A stretch of 62,827 nucleotides of DNA from Acidimicrobiaceae bacterium (GTDB lineage Bacteria; Actinomycetota; Acidimicrobiia; Acidimicrobiales; RAAP-2). A program made the translations under genes and the position numbers. The notes under the pieces were generated by a model that was not told the DNA's origin, searched no databases, and saw only the letters and a list, made by a program, of their open reading frames with translations. This document shows, in pieces, positions 25,120 to 33,698 of the stretch. Positions within the stretch are counted from its first letter, which is position 1. Each line of letters opens with the position of its first letter. Location of the stretch: contig PNAT01000133.1 of the NCBI GenBank assembly GCA_003169675.1, positions 1 through 62,827 on the forward strand, written 5' to 3'.

Positions 25120-26678
25120 ACGGTGCCCGCGCCCTGCTGTCCACCCTGGTCGAGAGCGGGGTGGACGTCTGCTTCGCCAATCCGGGGACATCGGAGATGC
25201 ACTTCGTGGCCGCCCTCGACGAGGTGCCCCAGATGCGCGGCATCCTCACCCTCTTCGAGGGCGTGGCCACCGGTGCGGCCGACGGCTACGGGCGCATGAC
25301 CGGGCGACCGGCGGCCACCCTGCTGCACCTTGGCCCCGGGCTGGGCAATGGGTTGGCCAACCTGCACAACGCCCGCCGGGCCCGCACGCCGGTGGTCAAC
25401 ATCGTCGGCGATCACGCCACGTACCACACCCGCTACGACGCCCCATTGGAGTCGGACATCGCATCCATCGCCGGATCGGTGTCCGGGTGGTACCGGGTGA
25501 CGGCCCGGGCCGACGACGTCGGGGCCGATGCCGCCGACGCGGTGGCCGCGGCAACCGGTCCTCCCGGGTGCGTGGCCACACTGGTCCTGCCGGCCGATGC
25601 GTCGTGGTCCGAGTCGGACACCGGTCCGTGCGCCACCCGGCCGAAGGTGCGGCCGTCTCCCGCACCCACCGAATTGGTCGACCAGCTGGCTCAGGTGCTC
25701 CGTTCAGGGGAGAAGACCGCCCTGCTCCTCGGCGGCACCTCGGTGCGGGCCCGCGGCCTCCACGCCGCCAGCCGGGTGTGTGCCACCACCGGGGCCATGC
25801 TGCTCGGGGAGACCTTCCCGGCCAACCTCGAGCGCGGCGCCGGCATCCCGGCCCTCGACCGCTTGGGCTACCTGGCTGAATTCGCCCAAGCCCAACTGGA
25901 CGGCGTGCAGCACCTCATCCTGGTCGACGCCAAGGCTCCGGTCTCGTTCTTCGCCTATCCCGGGAAAGCAAGTGACCTGGTGCCCGCGGGATGCACGGTC
26001 CACACCCTGGCCTGGCCGGGCCAGGATGCACCCGGCGCCCTCGAGACCCTCGCCGAAGCCGTCGGGGCGGCACAGGGCAGCGCCATTCCGGCGCCGGCGG
26101 CGCGCCCGGACCGGCCCACCGGCCCGCTGAGCCCGGCGACTCTGGCGGCTGCCCTGGGCGCCGCCCTCCCCGAGGGAGCGATCGTGGTGGATGAGGGCAA
26201 CACCTCTGGACTCTTCGTCGCCGGGGCCACCGCCGGTGCACCCCCCCACGACTGGCTCACGCTCACCGGGGGGGCCATCGGCATCGGTCTCCCGGCCGCC
26301 ACCGGGGCCGCCGTGGCGGCACCCGATCGACCGGTGCTCTGCCTTCAGGCCGACGGCAGCGCCATGTACACGTTGCAGGCCCTGTGGACCCAGGCCCGGG
26401 AAGACCTCAATGTCACCACGGTGGTCCTGGCCAATCGGAGCTACGCCATCTTGAACATGGAACTCCAGCGGGTCGGGGCCGATGCCGGCGGCCCGGCGGC
26501 CCGCCGTCTGCTCGACCTCACCGAACCGGATCTCGATTTCACAGCCCTCTCCCAGGGCCTGGGGGTCCCGGCCCGTCGGGTGGAGTCGGCCGAGGAATTG
26601 ACGAAGGCCCTGGAGGCCAGCTTCGCCGAGCCCGGTCCCTCGCTCATTGAGGTCCCGCTTCCCCAGAGCTTGGGTTAA
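25116..26678 (+). CDS. thiamine diphosphate-dependent enzyme (acetolactate synthase/benzoylformate decarboxylase-like)
   Basis: A 520-aa ThDP enzyme with the three-domain layout of the POX/AHAS group. The N-terminal domain has VCFANPGTSEMHFVAALDEV and LTLFEGVATGAADGYGRMTG (catalytic Glu). The C-terminal cofactor domain has VDEGNTSGLFVAG and QADGSAMYTLQALWTQARED, with VVLANRSYAILNMELQ completing the ThDP/Mg site; the usual GDG is ADG here. The PNPGTSEM-type N terminus is closer to benzoylformate decarboxylase-like proteins than to biosynthetic IlvB. No small regulatory subunit gene is nearby, so branched-chain amino acid synthesis is unlikely. Coupled to the GlcD-like gene. Its stop interlocks with xthA's at TTAA. 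Confidence 0.87.
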   Translation: MNGARALLSTLVESGVDVCFANPGTSEMHFVAALDEVPQMRGILTLFEGVATGAADGYGRMTGRPAATLLHLGPGLGNGLANLHNARRARTPVVNIVGDHATYHTRYDAPLESDIASIAGSVSGWYRVTARADDVGADAADAVAAATGPPGCVATLVLPADASWSESDTGPCATRPKVRPSPAPTELVDQLAQVLRSGEKTALLLGGTSVRARGLHAASRVCATTGAMLLGETFPANLERGAGIPALDRLGYLAEFAQAQLDGVQHLILVDAKAPVSFFAYPGKASDLVPAGCTVHTLAWPGQDAPGALETLAEAVGAAQGSAIPAPAARPDRPTGPLSPATLAAALGAALPEGAIVVDEGNTSGLFVAGATAGAPPHDWLTLTGGAIGIGLPAATGAAVAAPDRPVLCLQADGSAMYTLQALWTQAREDLNVTTVVLANRSYAILNMELQRVGADAGGPAARRLLDLTEPDLDFTALSQGLGVPARRVESAEELTKALEASFAEPGPSLIEVPLPQSLG

Positions 26679-27445
26679 GGGTTGGCGAGGTCGACCACGA
26701 CCGGTGCGTGGTCCGACGGTTTCTCGCCCTTCCGGGCCTCGCGGTCCACAAAGGCACCGGTGGCCCGAACCGCCAGGTCTTCGCTAACCAGGAGCAGGTC
26801 GATCCGCATGCCGCGGCCCTGGTGGAAGTCCCCACCCCGGTAGTCCCACCAACTGAACACCCCGGGATCGTTGAAGCGACGGAAGACATCCTCCAACCCC
26901 CACGCCTCCACCTGGCGCAAGGCCTGGCGTTCCGGCTCGCTGACGTGGGTCATCCCGACGAAGTGCGCCGGGTCCCAGACGTCGCCGTCGTCGGGAGCGA
27001 CGTTGAAGTCGCCGCACACCGCCACCGAGTCCCCCGGCGCGCACGTTTCGTCCAACATCGACCGCAACCGGGCCAGCCAGGCCAACTTGATGCCGTAGAA
27101 CTCGTTGTCCAGGCTACGACCGTTGGGCACATAGACCGAATGCACCCGCACGCCCCCGCAGGTTCCGGCCACACAACGCGTTCCATGGTCGTCCTCCGGA
27201 GAGCCGAATCCCCGGACCACATCGACCAATCCCAACCGGCTGATCAGGGCCACGCCGTTCCAGCGGCCGTCACCATGGTGTGCCGCCTCGTATCCCAGTC
27301 CGGCGAAGACCTCGAAAGGGAACCTGCCGTCGGCCTGCTTGGTCTCCTGCAGGCACAGGACATCGGGTTGGTGTGCGGCAATCCACTCGGTCACTCTGGG
27401 CAGCCGAGCCGTCAGTGAGTTGACGTTCCAGGTGACCAGGCGCAT
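26675..27445 (-). CDS. xthA: exodeoxyribonuclease III (AP endonuclease)
   Basis: A 256-aa member of the ExoIII/APE1 family, cleaving DNA at abasic sites in base excision repair. Visible motifs: RLVTWNVNSLTARL (Asn), LCLQETK (metal Glu), RWNGVALISR, CGDFNVAPDDGDVWDP (Asp/Asn), GMRIDLLLVS and KPSDHAPVVVDL (Asp-His). The ORF track begins 111 residues too early, inside the FabZ-like gene; ATG 27445 gives the family-typical N terminus MRLVTWNVNSL. That ATG overlaps the FabZ-like stop by one base, so the two genes are coupled. Confidence 0.94.
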   Translation of the reverse strand: MRLVTWNVNSLTARLPRVTEWIAAHQPDVLCLQETKQADGRFPFEVFAGLGYEAAHHGDGRWNGVALISRLGLVDVVRGFGSPEDDHGTRCVAGTCGGVRVHSVYVPNGRSLDNEFYGIKLAWLARLRSMLDETCAPGDSVAVCGDFNVAPDDGDVWDPAHFVGMTHVSEPERQALRQVEAWGLEDVFRRFNDPGVFSWWDYRGGDFHQGRGMRIDLLLVSEDLAVRATGAFVDREARKGEKPSDHAPVVVDLANP

Positions 27446-27885
27446 CAATCCGCCACGGCATCGACGATGACGAAGAGGAGATCCGCTTCGCACGCTTTCT
27501 GCCCGTCCACCGAGGCCACTCCGTGACCCTTGCCGGCACGGGCCGACATCCGATCCATCGTGACCGCCAGTTCGAGGGTGTCCCCGGGGATGACCTGTCG
27601 GCGGAAGCGGGCCCGTTCGATGCCACCGAAGAGAGGCAGCTTGCCCGCATAGCGTGGATCGAGAAGGACGGCGATGCCACCCATCTGGGCCAGCGACTCC
27701 ACCATCAGCACCCCCGGGAGAGTGGGGCGTCCGGGGAAGTGGCCGCCGAAGAAGTCCTCCTCGCCCGTGAGCTCCCATCGTCCCGTCGCCGACACGCCGG
27801 GTTCAACACTGGTCACGGACGTGACGAGGAGAAAGGGTGGCCGGTGCGGCAGCACGTCGACAGGCTCGGGCATGGGCATGGGCAT
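27445..27885 (-). CDS. 3-hydroxyacyl-ACP dehydratase FabZ-like hotdog protein
   Basis: A 146-aa single hotdog domain. VDVLPHRPPFLLVTSV carries the catalytic His and DFFGGHFPGRPTLPGVLMVE leads into the catalytic Glu (VESLAQMGG), both as in FabZ, which dehydrates 3-hydroxyacyl-ACP in fatty acid elongation. The start is within a tandem ATG run (MPMPMPEP); the first ATG, 27885, lies 7 nt after a TAATCT box. It is followed by xthA with a one-base stop/start overlap. No other fatty-acid synthesis gene is adjacent, so its exact role is inferred from motifs alone. Confidence 0.85.
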   Translation of the reverse strand: MPMPMPEPVDVLPHRPPFLLVTSVTSVEPGVSATGRWELTGEEDFFGGHFPGRPTLPGVLMVESLAQMGGIAVLLDPRYAGKLPLFGGIERARFRRQVIPGDTLELAVTMDRMSARAGKGHGVASVDGQKACEADLLFVIVDAVAD

Positions 27886-27892
27886 GGCGCCG

Positions 27893-27898
27893 AGATTA
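27893..27898 (-). promoter_or_regulatory. -10 box TAATCT for the fabZ-like/xthA operon
   Basis: TAATCT on the minus strand ends 7 nt before ATG 27885, with no Shine-Dalgarno sequence, inside the 31-bp gap after the NYN-S1 gene. Confidence 0.5.
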
Positions 27899-27916
27899 CC
27901 GACCGGCGCACTGCAC

Positions 27917-29170
27917 TCACCGGGATGTCTTGGCGGCCCTCTTCACCGGAGCACGGCGCTTCTTGGCCGGCGCCCTGGGGAGCGCCAGTTCGGCCACGCG
28001 ACGGGGCGGGTCCAGTCCGGCCAGGACGAACGGGCGCATCTCTCCCTTTTTCAAGAGCTCGCGAGCCTTGATGGGCGGAGGGGACCCCATCGCACCGAGC
28101 GGGATGTAGCAGTGCAGGACACCGCCGTCAGGCAGCGCGACGTCAACCATCGCCCCGTGCGAGGTGAAGGAGGCGACTTCTCCTTCGACGGTGCTCCCCA
28201 CTTTGAAGGCGGCCACGAAGTGGATGAACGCAAGGGGCTCGTTCACTGCCGGAGGCGGGGTCGTGGAGCGCCTCTTCTTGACCGGAGGCGAGACGGCCAG
28301 CTGGGCATCGGGCTTTGTGGCGGCCCGTTTGTTGGCCGGGGACTTCTTCGATGTCGCCCTGCCCGGGGTGGGCGCCGCTCCGGCCTTCTGCGGCTCCTTC
28401 TTCTTCGAGGCCTTGACGCTCTTCGGGCCAGCCACCTTCTTGGACGCCACCGCGCTCTTCCTTTCCGGCGTCCGGGTGGCCTCCCGGGGCTTCGGCGGAT
28501 GGAGGGCCTCGGCCACCGCATCGCTGATGGCACTCGAGAGAGCTGGGTCGACTTTGGCCCGGGCCGGCGGCGTGGCCGGCGTGAGGGGCCAGGACGAATC
28601 CACCGGTGGGGAGATCTTCTTGGCCGCCTTCTTTGGTGATTTCTTAGCCGCCTTCTTGGCTGCCTTGGCCAGCTCCGCGGCCTTGGCGGCCGCCGACGTC
28701 GGATCACGGCGCGACTTGCCTTCGGCCGTGGCCGCCCGGCTCTTGGGGCCTCGAATGGGCAGGCGAGGGGTGAAGATCCAGCCCACGCCGGGCACCGGCT
28801 TGCCGCCGATCAGCCGACCATCTTCGAAGAGCCACGGGTGCTCACCGTGGAACTCCTGGAACGAGTCGTTGGAGAGGACCACGGCTCCCGTTCGTTGGGC
28901 GATGCGCAACACGAAGGCGTCCCCCCGGCCTATGGCACCGGCCGGGGGCGAGACCACTTCACCATCCAGCATGGCCTGGCGGAGTGCCTCGCGTTCGGCC
29001 TCATCGATACGGTGTTCGAACGAGGCGTCGACCACGACGATGATGGTGCTGCCGGGGTCATCCTCGGCGAACGTCCGTACCGCGTCATTGAGCTGCGCCA
29101 GGCTGGGGAGCGTCCGCCCTTCGGTGGCCAGGTTGGACCCGTCCACCACGACGTGATGTGGATCAGCCAA
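27917..29170 (-). CDS. NYN-type (Zc3h12a-like) nuclease domain, Lys/Ala-rich linker and C-terminal S1-like domain
   Basis: A 417-aa protein with an unusual three-part layout. Residues ~1-135 look like a NYN/PIN nuclease of the Regnase (Zc3h12a) type, with four acidic positions in HVVVDGSNLATEGR, IIVVVDASFEHRI, GRGDAFVLRIAQ and VVLSNDSFQEFHG. Residues ~140-310 are Lys/Ala/Pro-rich (AKAAKKAAKKSPKKAAKK) and resemble histone H1 tails. Residues ~315-395 resemble an S1 RNA-binding domain (FKVGSTVEGEVASFTSHGAM, VDVALPDGGVLHCYIPL). I infer an RNase that binds RNA or ribosomes. The start is taken as TTG 29170 (gives MADPHHVVVDGSN), overlapping the kgd stop by 8 bp; the ORF-track start would lie deep inside kgd. 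Confidence 0.78.
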   Translation of the reverse strand: MADPHHVVVDGSNLATEGRTLPSLAQLNDAVRTFAEDDPGSTIIVVVDASFEHRIDEAEREALRQAMLDGEVVSPPAGAIGRGDAFVLRIAQRTGAVVLSNDSFQEFHGEHPWLFEDGRLIGGKPVPGVGWIFTPRLPIRGPKSRAATAEGKSRRDPTSAAAKAAELAKAAKKAAKKSPKKAAKKISPPVDSSWPLTPATPPARAKVDPALSSAISDAVAEALHPPKPREATRTPERKSAVASKKVAGPKSVKASKKKEPQKAGAAPTPGRATSKKSPANKRAATKPDAQLAVSPPVKKRRSTTPPPAVNEPLAFIHFVAAFKVGSTVEGEVASFTSHGAMVDVALPDGGVLHCYIPLGAMGSPPPIKARELLKKGEMRPFVLAGLDPPRRVAELALPRAPAKKRRAPVKRAAKTSR

Positions 29171-32100
29171 TGGCGCGCTGCAACAGATCGGCCTGCTCCA
29201 ACTGATGAAGGGCAGCACTTCCAATGGCCGGACTGGCCGACTCGGGGCGGCTCACGTGACGGAGTCGGATTCGAGGGGGCAAGGCGGCATGGAGACGAGC
29301 GTGGACGAACGACCAGGCACCCATGTTCTCCGGCTCCTCTTGCAGCCACACCAATTCGTCGGCTTCGCCATAGCGCCCGAAGATATTGCCCAGGGGCGCG
29401 ATGGGCCATGGGTAGAGTTGCTCCACCCGCACGAGGGCGACCTGACCTGCCCCATCCGGGCTCAGTTCGGCCCGTCGCTGCTCGGCGTCGTGGGCGACCT
29501 TCCCGCTGCAGAGCACCAATCGCCGGATGGCTGACGGATCGGCCACGGCGGCATCATCGATCACCGGCTCAAAGGATCCCGACTCCAGGTCGCTGAAGGC
29601 CGAACGCGACGCCGGTGCCCTCAGCATCGATTTGGGTGTGACCACGATCAGAGGACGCTTGGGGGTCCGGAGGGCCTGGGATCGGAGCAGGTGGAAGTAC
29701 TGCGCCGATGTGGAGGGGACGGCCACCCGCAAGTTGTTCCGGGCACAGAGGGAGAGAAACCGCTCAAGGCGCGAGGAAGAGTGCTCGGGACCCTGTCCCT
29801 CGTACCCGTGGGGAAGCAGCATGACCAGGCCGGCATGCTGGCCCCACTTGATTTCGGCCGCCACCAAGAAATTGTCGATGATGATCTGTGCGCCGTTGCC
29901 GAAATCGCCGAATTGCGCCTCCCATGCCACCAGTGCCTCCGGCGCTTCGACCGAGTAGCCGTACTCGAAGCCGACGGCGGCGTACTCGGAGAGCAGCGAG
30001 TCCCGCACGGTGAAGCTTCCGACTCCTCCGGAGGCCGGCACCAGCGACGAGGCACCCACTCGGTTCAGCCCCTCGGTGAGGTGGGCCAGGGGAATGAATT
30101 CCTCGGCGTTGGAATAGTCCACCAGGACGGCATGGCGATGGCTGAAGGTGCCACGCCGGGTGTCCTGGCCGGTCAGGCGCACGTTCACCCCTTCCTGGAG
30201 CAGGGATCCGATGGCCAGGGCCTCGCTCAGGGCCCAGTCGACCTGGCCGTTGGCGATCAACTCATCGCGCTGGGCGAACTGCCGTTCCAACTTGGGGTGA
30301 ATGGTGAATCCGTCCGGAACGGTGCGGACCACCGCGGCCAGTGCGCGAAGGACCTCGGAACTGACTCCCGTTTCCTCTCGTTGGAGATCCGTCTCTTCTT
30401 GATACGCCGCCGGAAGTTGCTTCGGGGCCAGGGATGGTTCGCCACGCACCTCATCGAGCACGGTTTGCAGCTTGGAATTGAAGTCGTCGAGCGCCGACTC
30501 GGCGGCTTCGAGGGTGAAATCACCTCGGCGCACCAGTGTCTCGGTGTAGAGCTTCCTCACCGATCGCTTGGCGTCAATGCGCTGATACATCAGGGGTTGG
30601 GTGTAGCTCGGGTCGTCCCCCTCGTTGTGGCCGTGCTTGCGGTAGCAGACGAGGTCGATGACGACGTCCTTGTGGAAGGTTTGCCGGAACGAGAAGGCCA
30701 GCCGGGCCGCTCGAACACACGCTTCGGGATCATCACCGTTCACATGGAAGATAGGCGCCTGCACCATTTTGGCCACATCGGTCGGATACACCGACGTGCG
30801 GGCCGAGGCCGGAGCGGTGGTGAAGCCGAGCTGGTTGTTGATGACGACGTGCACCGTCCCCCCGGTGCGATAGCCCGAGAGGCCCGAGAGATTGAGCGTC
30901 TCGGCCACCACGCCCTGTCCGGCGAAGGCGGCATCACCATGGACCAGGACGGACATGCAGGGGAAGCCGAAGGTGCCCTCCGACATGGCCTTGGGAGTTC
31001 CATCGGTGGGTGGCGAGAGTCGGTCCTGCTTGGCCCGGGTCATCCCCTCGACCACGGGATCCACCGCTTCGAGGTGCGATGGGTTGGAGGCCAGGGTGAT
31101 GGGGAGCTCCTCACCGGAGCTGCCCAGGAAGATGCCCCGGGCACCTTTGTGGTACTTCACGTCACCCGAACCCTGTACCGACTCGGGGTCGAGATTGCCC
31201 TCGAACTCCTCGAAAATCTCCTTGTAAGACTTCCCGACGATATTGGCCAGCACGTTGAGGCGACCGCGGTGGGCCGTGCCCATCACGACCTCTGACACTC
31301 CGGCACCAGCGGCGGCATCCAACAAGGCGTCCAGCAGCACGATGGTCGACTCGGCACCCTCGAGGCCGAACCTCTTCTGACCCACGTAGCGAGTGTGCAG
31401 GAATTTCTCGAACACCTCGGCCGCATTCAGACGGTCGAGGATGTGGCGCTGCTCTTCCTGGTTCAACAGGCTGGGCTGACCTTCGACGTGCTGTTGAATC
31501 CACCGTTTCTGTTCAGGATCCTGAATGTGCATGTACTCAATCCCGAGCGTCCGGCAGTAGGCGTCTCGGAGGACATGGAGGATCTCGTCGAGCGTGGCGA
31601 CCTCACGCCCCGCCAACCCATCGGCCACGAAAGGACGCGGGAGGTCCCAGATGGTCAGCCCGTAGGTGAGGGGGTCGAGCTCGGCGTGAATGTGCGGAGG
31701 TTCTGCATCGAGCGGGTCGAGATGCGCGATGAGGTGGCCACGCACGCGGTACATGTTGATGAGGGTCTGGACATGAACCTGCTTGACCAGCCGCTGATGC
31801 TCGCCCTCTTCGGTGCCTTCACCGGCGTTGGTGTCGACCATCCAACGGACCGGCTCGTAGGGCACTCCCATCGACTCGAAAACGTCGTCGTAGAAGCCGT
31901 CCGCACCGGTGAGGAGTGCGGCCATGCGGCCCAGGAAGATGCCCGATTCCGCCCCTTGGATGATCCGGTGGTCATAGGTGGAGGTGAGCGTGACCACCTT
32001 GCCCAGGCCGAGTTGGGCCAGGACCCTGGGGTCGGCCGCCTCGAATCCCGCCGGATATCCGAGGGCTCCGACGCCGATGATGGCCCCCTGGCCCGGCATG

Positions 32101-32846
32101 AGCCGAGGGACTGACTGCACCGTGCCCAGCGTTCCCGGGTTGGTCAAGGTCACCGTGGTCCCGGCGAAGTCGTCCGGGGAGATCTTGTTGGTGTGAATCT
32201 TTCGGATGAGGTCTTCGTAGGCCACCACGAAGGCCCGGAAATCGAGTGTGTCGGCGTTCCTGATGCAGGGCACCAGCAGCGTACGGGTGCCATCGCGCTT
32301 CTCCTGGTCGACCGCCAGGCCCAGACCCACGTGCTTGCGATGGATCACGCCGGGCTTTTCTTCTCCATCGACGTGGTCCACGAAGGCGGCATTGAGCGCC
32401 GGCACATCATTCAAGGCCCGGACCACGGCATATCCGATCAGGTGGGTGAAGCTGACCTTGGCCCCGGTGGTGCGGGCCAGTTGATTGTTGAGGACCTGGC
32501 GATTCACCTCCAGCAAGCGGGCCGGCACGGTGCGCACGCTCGTTGCGGTCGGCACCGCCAAGCTCTCCACCATGTTGGCCACGATCCGCGAGGCTGCTCC
32601 GCGGAGCACCGTGGCCTCATCGGAACCTGTCCCGACTTTCGGTGCCGCCTCGGGAGCGGCCGGGGAGGGAACGGCGGCCGCCTGGGGGGCCGGAGGAGCA
32701 GGGGCTGGGGCCGGACTGTAGTCGGCGAAGAATTCCCGCCAGCTCTCGCTGACGGAGTTCGGATCCACCAGGAACCGGTCGTACATGTCGTCGACCAGCC
32801 ACGCATTGGGCCCGAAAGAGCCCGTCGCGTTCGTCGGCTGAGTCAT
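29163..32846 (-). CDS. kgd: multifunctional 2-oxoglutarate decarboxylase/dehydrogenase E1-E2-like protein
   Basis: A 1227-aa fused TCA-cycle enzyme of the mycobacterial Kgd/OdhA type. The N-terminal helix WLVDDMYDRFLVDPNSVSES is the E1 signature. A Pro/Ala linker (PAPAPAPPAPQAA) leads to an E2-like acyltransferase domain (about 85-320, ending TYDHRIIQGAESGIFLGRMA). The ThDP-dependent E1 part follows with EVVMGTAHRGRLNVLANIVG, VLVHGDAAFAGQGVVAETLN and MLLPHGYEGQGPEHSSSRLE. It decarboxylates 2-oxoglutarate and can act within the actinobacterial 2-oxoglutarate dehydrogenase complex. A separate E2/E3 is not in this window. ATG 32846 follows a TAGGGT box by 6 nt. It is cotranscribed with the NYN-S1 gene. 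Confidence 0.95.
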   Translation of the reverse strand: MTQPTNATGSFGPNAWLVDDMYDRFLVDPNSVSESWREFFADYSPAPAPAPPAPQAAAVPSPAAPEAAPKVGTGSDEATVLRGAASRIVANMVESLAVPTATSVRTVPARLLEVNRQVLNNQLARTTGAKVSFTHLIGYAVVRALNDVPALNAAFVDHVDGEEKPGVIHRKHVGLGLAVDQEKRDGTRTLLVPCIRNADTLDFRAFVVAYEDLIRKIHTNKISPDDFAGTTVTLTNPGTLGTVQSVPRLMPGQGAIIGVGALGYPAGFEAADPRVLAQLGLGKVVTLTSTYDHRIIQGAESGIFLGRMAALLTGADGFYDDVFESMGVPYEPVRWMVDTNAGEGTEEGEHQRLVKQVHVQTLINMYRVRGHLIAHLDPLDAEPPHIHAELDPLTYGLTIWDLPRPFVADGLAGREVATLDEILHVLRDAYCRTLGIEYMHIQDPEQKRWIQQHVEGQPSLLNQEEQRHILDRLNAAEVFEKFLHTRYVGQKRFGLEGAESTIVLLDALLDAAAGAGVSEVVMGTAHRGRLNVLANIVGKSYKEIFEEFEGNLDPESVQGSGDVKYHKGARGIFLGSSGEELPITLASNPSHLEAVDPVVEGMTRAKQDRLSPPTDGTPKAMSEGTFGFPCMSVLVHGDAAFAGQGVVAETLNLSGLSGYRTGGTVHVVINNQLGFTTAPASARTSVYPTDVAKMVQAPIFHVNGDDPEACVRAARLAFSFRQTFHKDVVIDLVCYRKHGHNEGDDPSYTQPLMYQRIDAKRSVRKLYTETLVRRGDFTLEAAESALDDFNSKLQTVLDEVRGEPSLAPKQLPAAYQEETDLQREETGVSSEVLRALAAVVRTVPDGFTIHPKLERQFAQRDELIANGQVDWALSEALAIGSLLQEGVNVRLTGQDTRRGTFSHRHAVLVDYSNAEEFIPLAHLTEGLNRVGASSLVPASGGVGSFTVRDSLLSEYAAVGFEYGYSVEAPEALVAWEAQFGDFGNGAQIIIDNFLVAAEIKWGQHAGLVMLLPHGYEGQGPEHSSSRLERFLSLCARNNLRVAVPSTSAQYFHLLRSQALRTPKRPLIVVTPKSMLRAPASRSAFSDLESGSFEPVIDDAAVADPSAIRRLVLCSGKVAHDAEQRRAELSPDGAGQVALVRVEQLYPWPIAPLGNIFGRYGEADELVWLQEEPENMGAWSFVHARLHAALPPRIRLRHVSRPESASPAIGSAALHQLEQADLLQRAIG

Positions 32847-32852
32847 GGGACC

Positions 32853-32858
32853 ACCCTA
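32853..32858 (-). promoter_or_regulatory. -10 box TAGGGT for kgd
   Basis: TAGGGT on the minus strand ends 6 nt before ATG 32846; no Shine-Dalgarno sequence. Confidence 0.5.
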
Positions 32859-32890
32859 CCGGCGGCGATCAGGGTAAAGGGGCGGAGCGA

Positions 32891-32896
32891 TATCGT
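32891..32896 (+). promoter_or_regulatory. -10 box TATCGT for the alpha/beta hydrolase gene
   Basis: TATCGT ends 10 nt before ATG 32907, in the 60-bp divergent gap to kgd. Confidence 0.4.
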
Positions 32897-32906
32897 CACG
32901 TCGCCC

Positions 32907-33698
32907 ATGATCCATCCGTCCGGACTCCATCTCATCGCCCAGCGGGCCACTGCGCCTGACGCGCCCACCGTGATCTTCGTGCATGGCTCCCTCGACCGTG
33001 CCGAGAGCTTCCGCCGGGTCATGCGGCGGCTGCCCGACGTGGACATCGTCGCCTACGACCGGCGGGGCTACCAGCGGTCCCGGGCCGCCGGAGTGGTGGA
33101 CGTCGATGGCCACATCGCCGACCTGGTGGAGCTGGCCACCGAGCTGGGTTCCCGGTCCAGGGGTGAAGTATTCGCCATCGGCCACAGTCTGGGGGGCGTG
33201 GTGGTCGTCGGTGCTGCGCTCTCCGAACCTCGGATATTCGATGCCATCGGAGCCTTTGAACCCCCCATGCCCTGGCTGGGGTTCCGCCCCGTCCCCCCCG
33301 GTGATGCCAAGCCGAGGGAATGGGCCCCCCTGGCCGAAGACCCCGGGGAGGAGGCCGAGCGGTTCTTCTGCCGCATGATGAGCCCGACGGCCTGGCAGAG
33401 GCTCACCGACGAGGGGCGGGCTGATCGCCGAGCCGATGGTCCGGCCTTGGTGGCCGATCTGCGGAGCATGCGCGGTGGCAAACCCTTCGAGGTCACTGAC
33501 CTGAGCGTCCCAGCCGTGTTCGGCATGGGAGGCCCCCATTCGCAGCCTCACCACCGCCAGAGCGTGGTCTGGTTGGGTGCCCACGTCCCCGGCGCCATCG
33601 ACTACGAGATCGAAGGTGCCCAGCATGGGGCCCACCTGTCGCACCCCGACCACTTCGTCACCTTCACGCGCGCGGTGATGGAGCGGCCCGCTCGCTAG
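32907..33698 (+). CDS. alpha/beta hydrolase
   Basis: A 263-aa alpha/beta-hydrolase-fold protein. VIFVHGSLDRAESFRRVM carries the oxyanion region, FAIGHSLGGVVVVGAA is the nucleophile elbow (GHSLG, Ser), and the C-terminal EIEGAQHGAHLSHPDHFVTF supplies the catalytic His. The acid is not clearly identifiable. The substrate is unknown; it could be an esterase or a peroxidase/hydrolase of small molecules. The ORF-track start at 32193 lies inside antisense kgd; ATG 32907 is the protein-like start and follows a TATCGT box. Its stop interlocks with that of the DMT transporter gene at CTAG (33695-33698). Confidence 0.88.
   Translation: MIHPSGLHLIAQRATAPDAPTVIFVHGSLDRAESFRRVMRRLPDVDIVAYDRRGYQRSRAAGVVDVDGHIADLVELATELGSRSRGEVFAIGHSLGGVVVVGAALSEPRIFDAIGAFEPPMPWLGFRPVPPGDAKPREWAPLAEDPGEEAERFFCRMMSPTAWQRLTDEGRADRRADGPALVADLRSMRGGKPFEVTDLSVPAVFGMGGPHSQPHHRQSVVWLGAHVPGAIDYEIEGAQHGAHLSHPDHFVTFTRAVMERPAR

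Noticed and set aside
28240-28720. Lys-rich section of the NYN-S1 protein as a separate histone-like gene
   Set aside because: The reading frame is continuous from the nuclease domain to the S1-like domain with no stop or internal start signal, so one protein is the simpler reading.
29691-31295. 534-aa plus-strand ORF
   Set aside because: Antisense shadow of kgd, which has unmistakable E1/E2 motifs.
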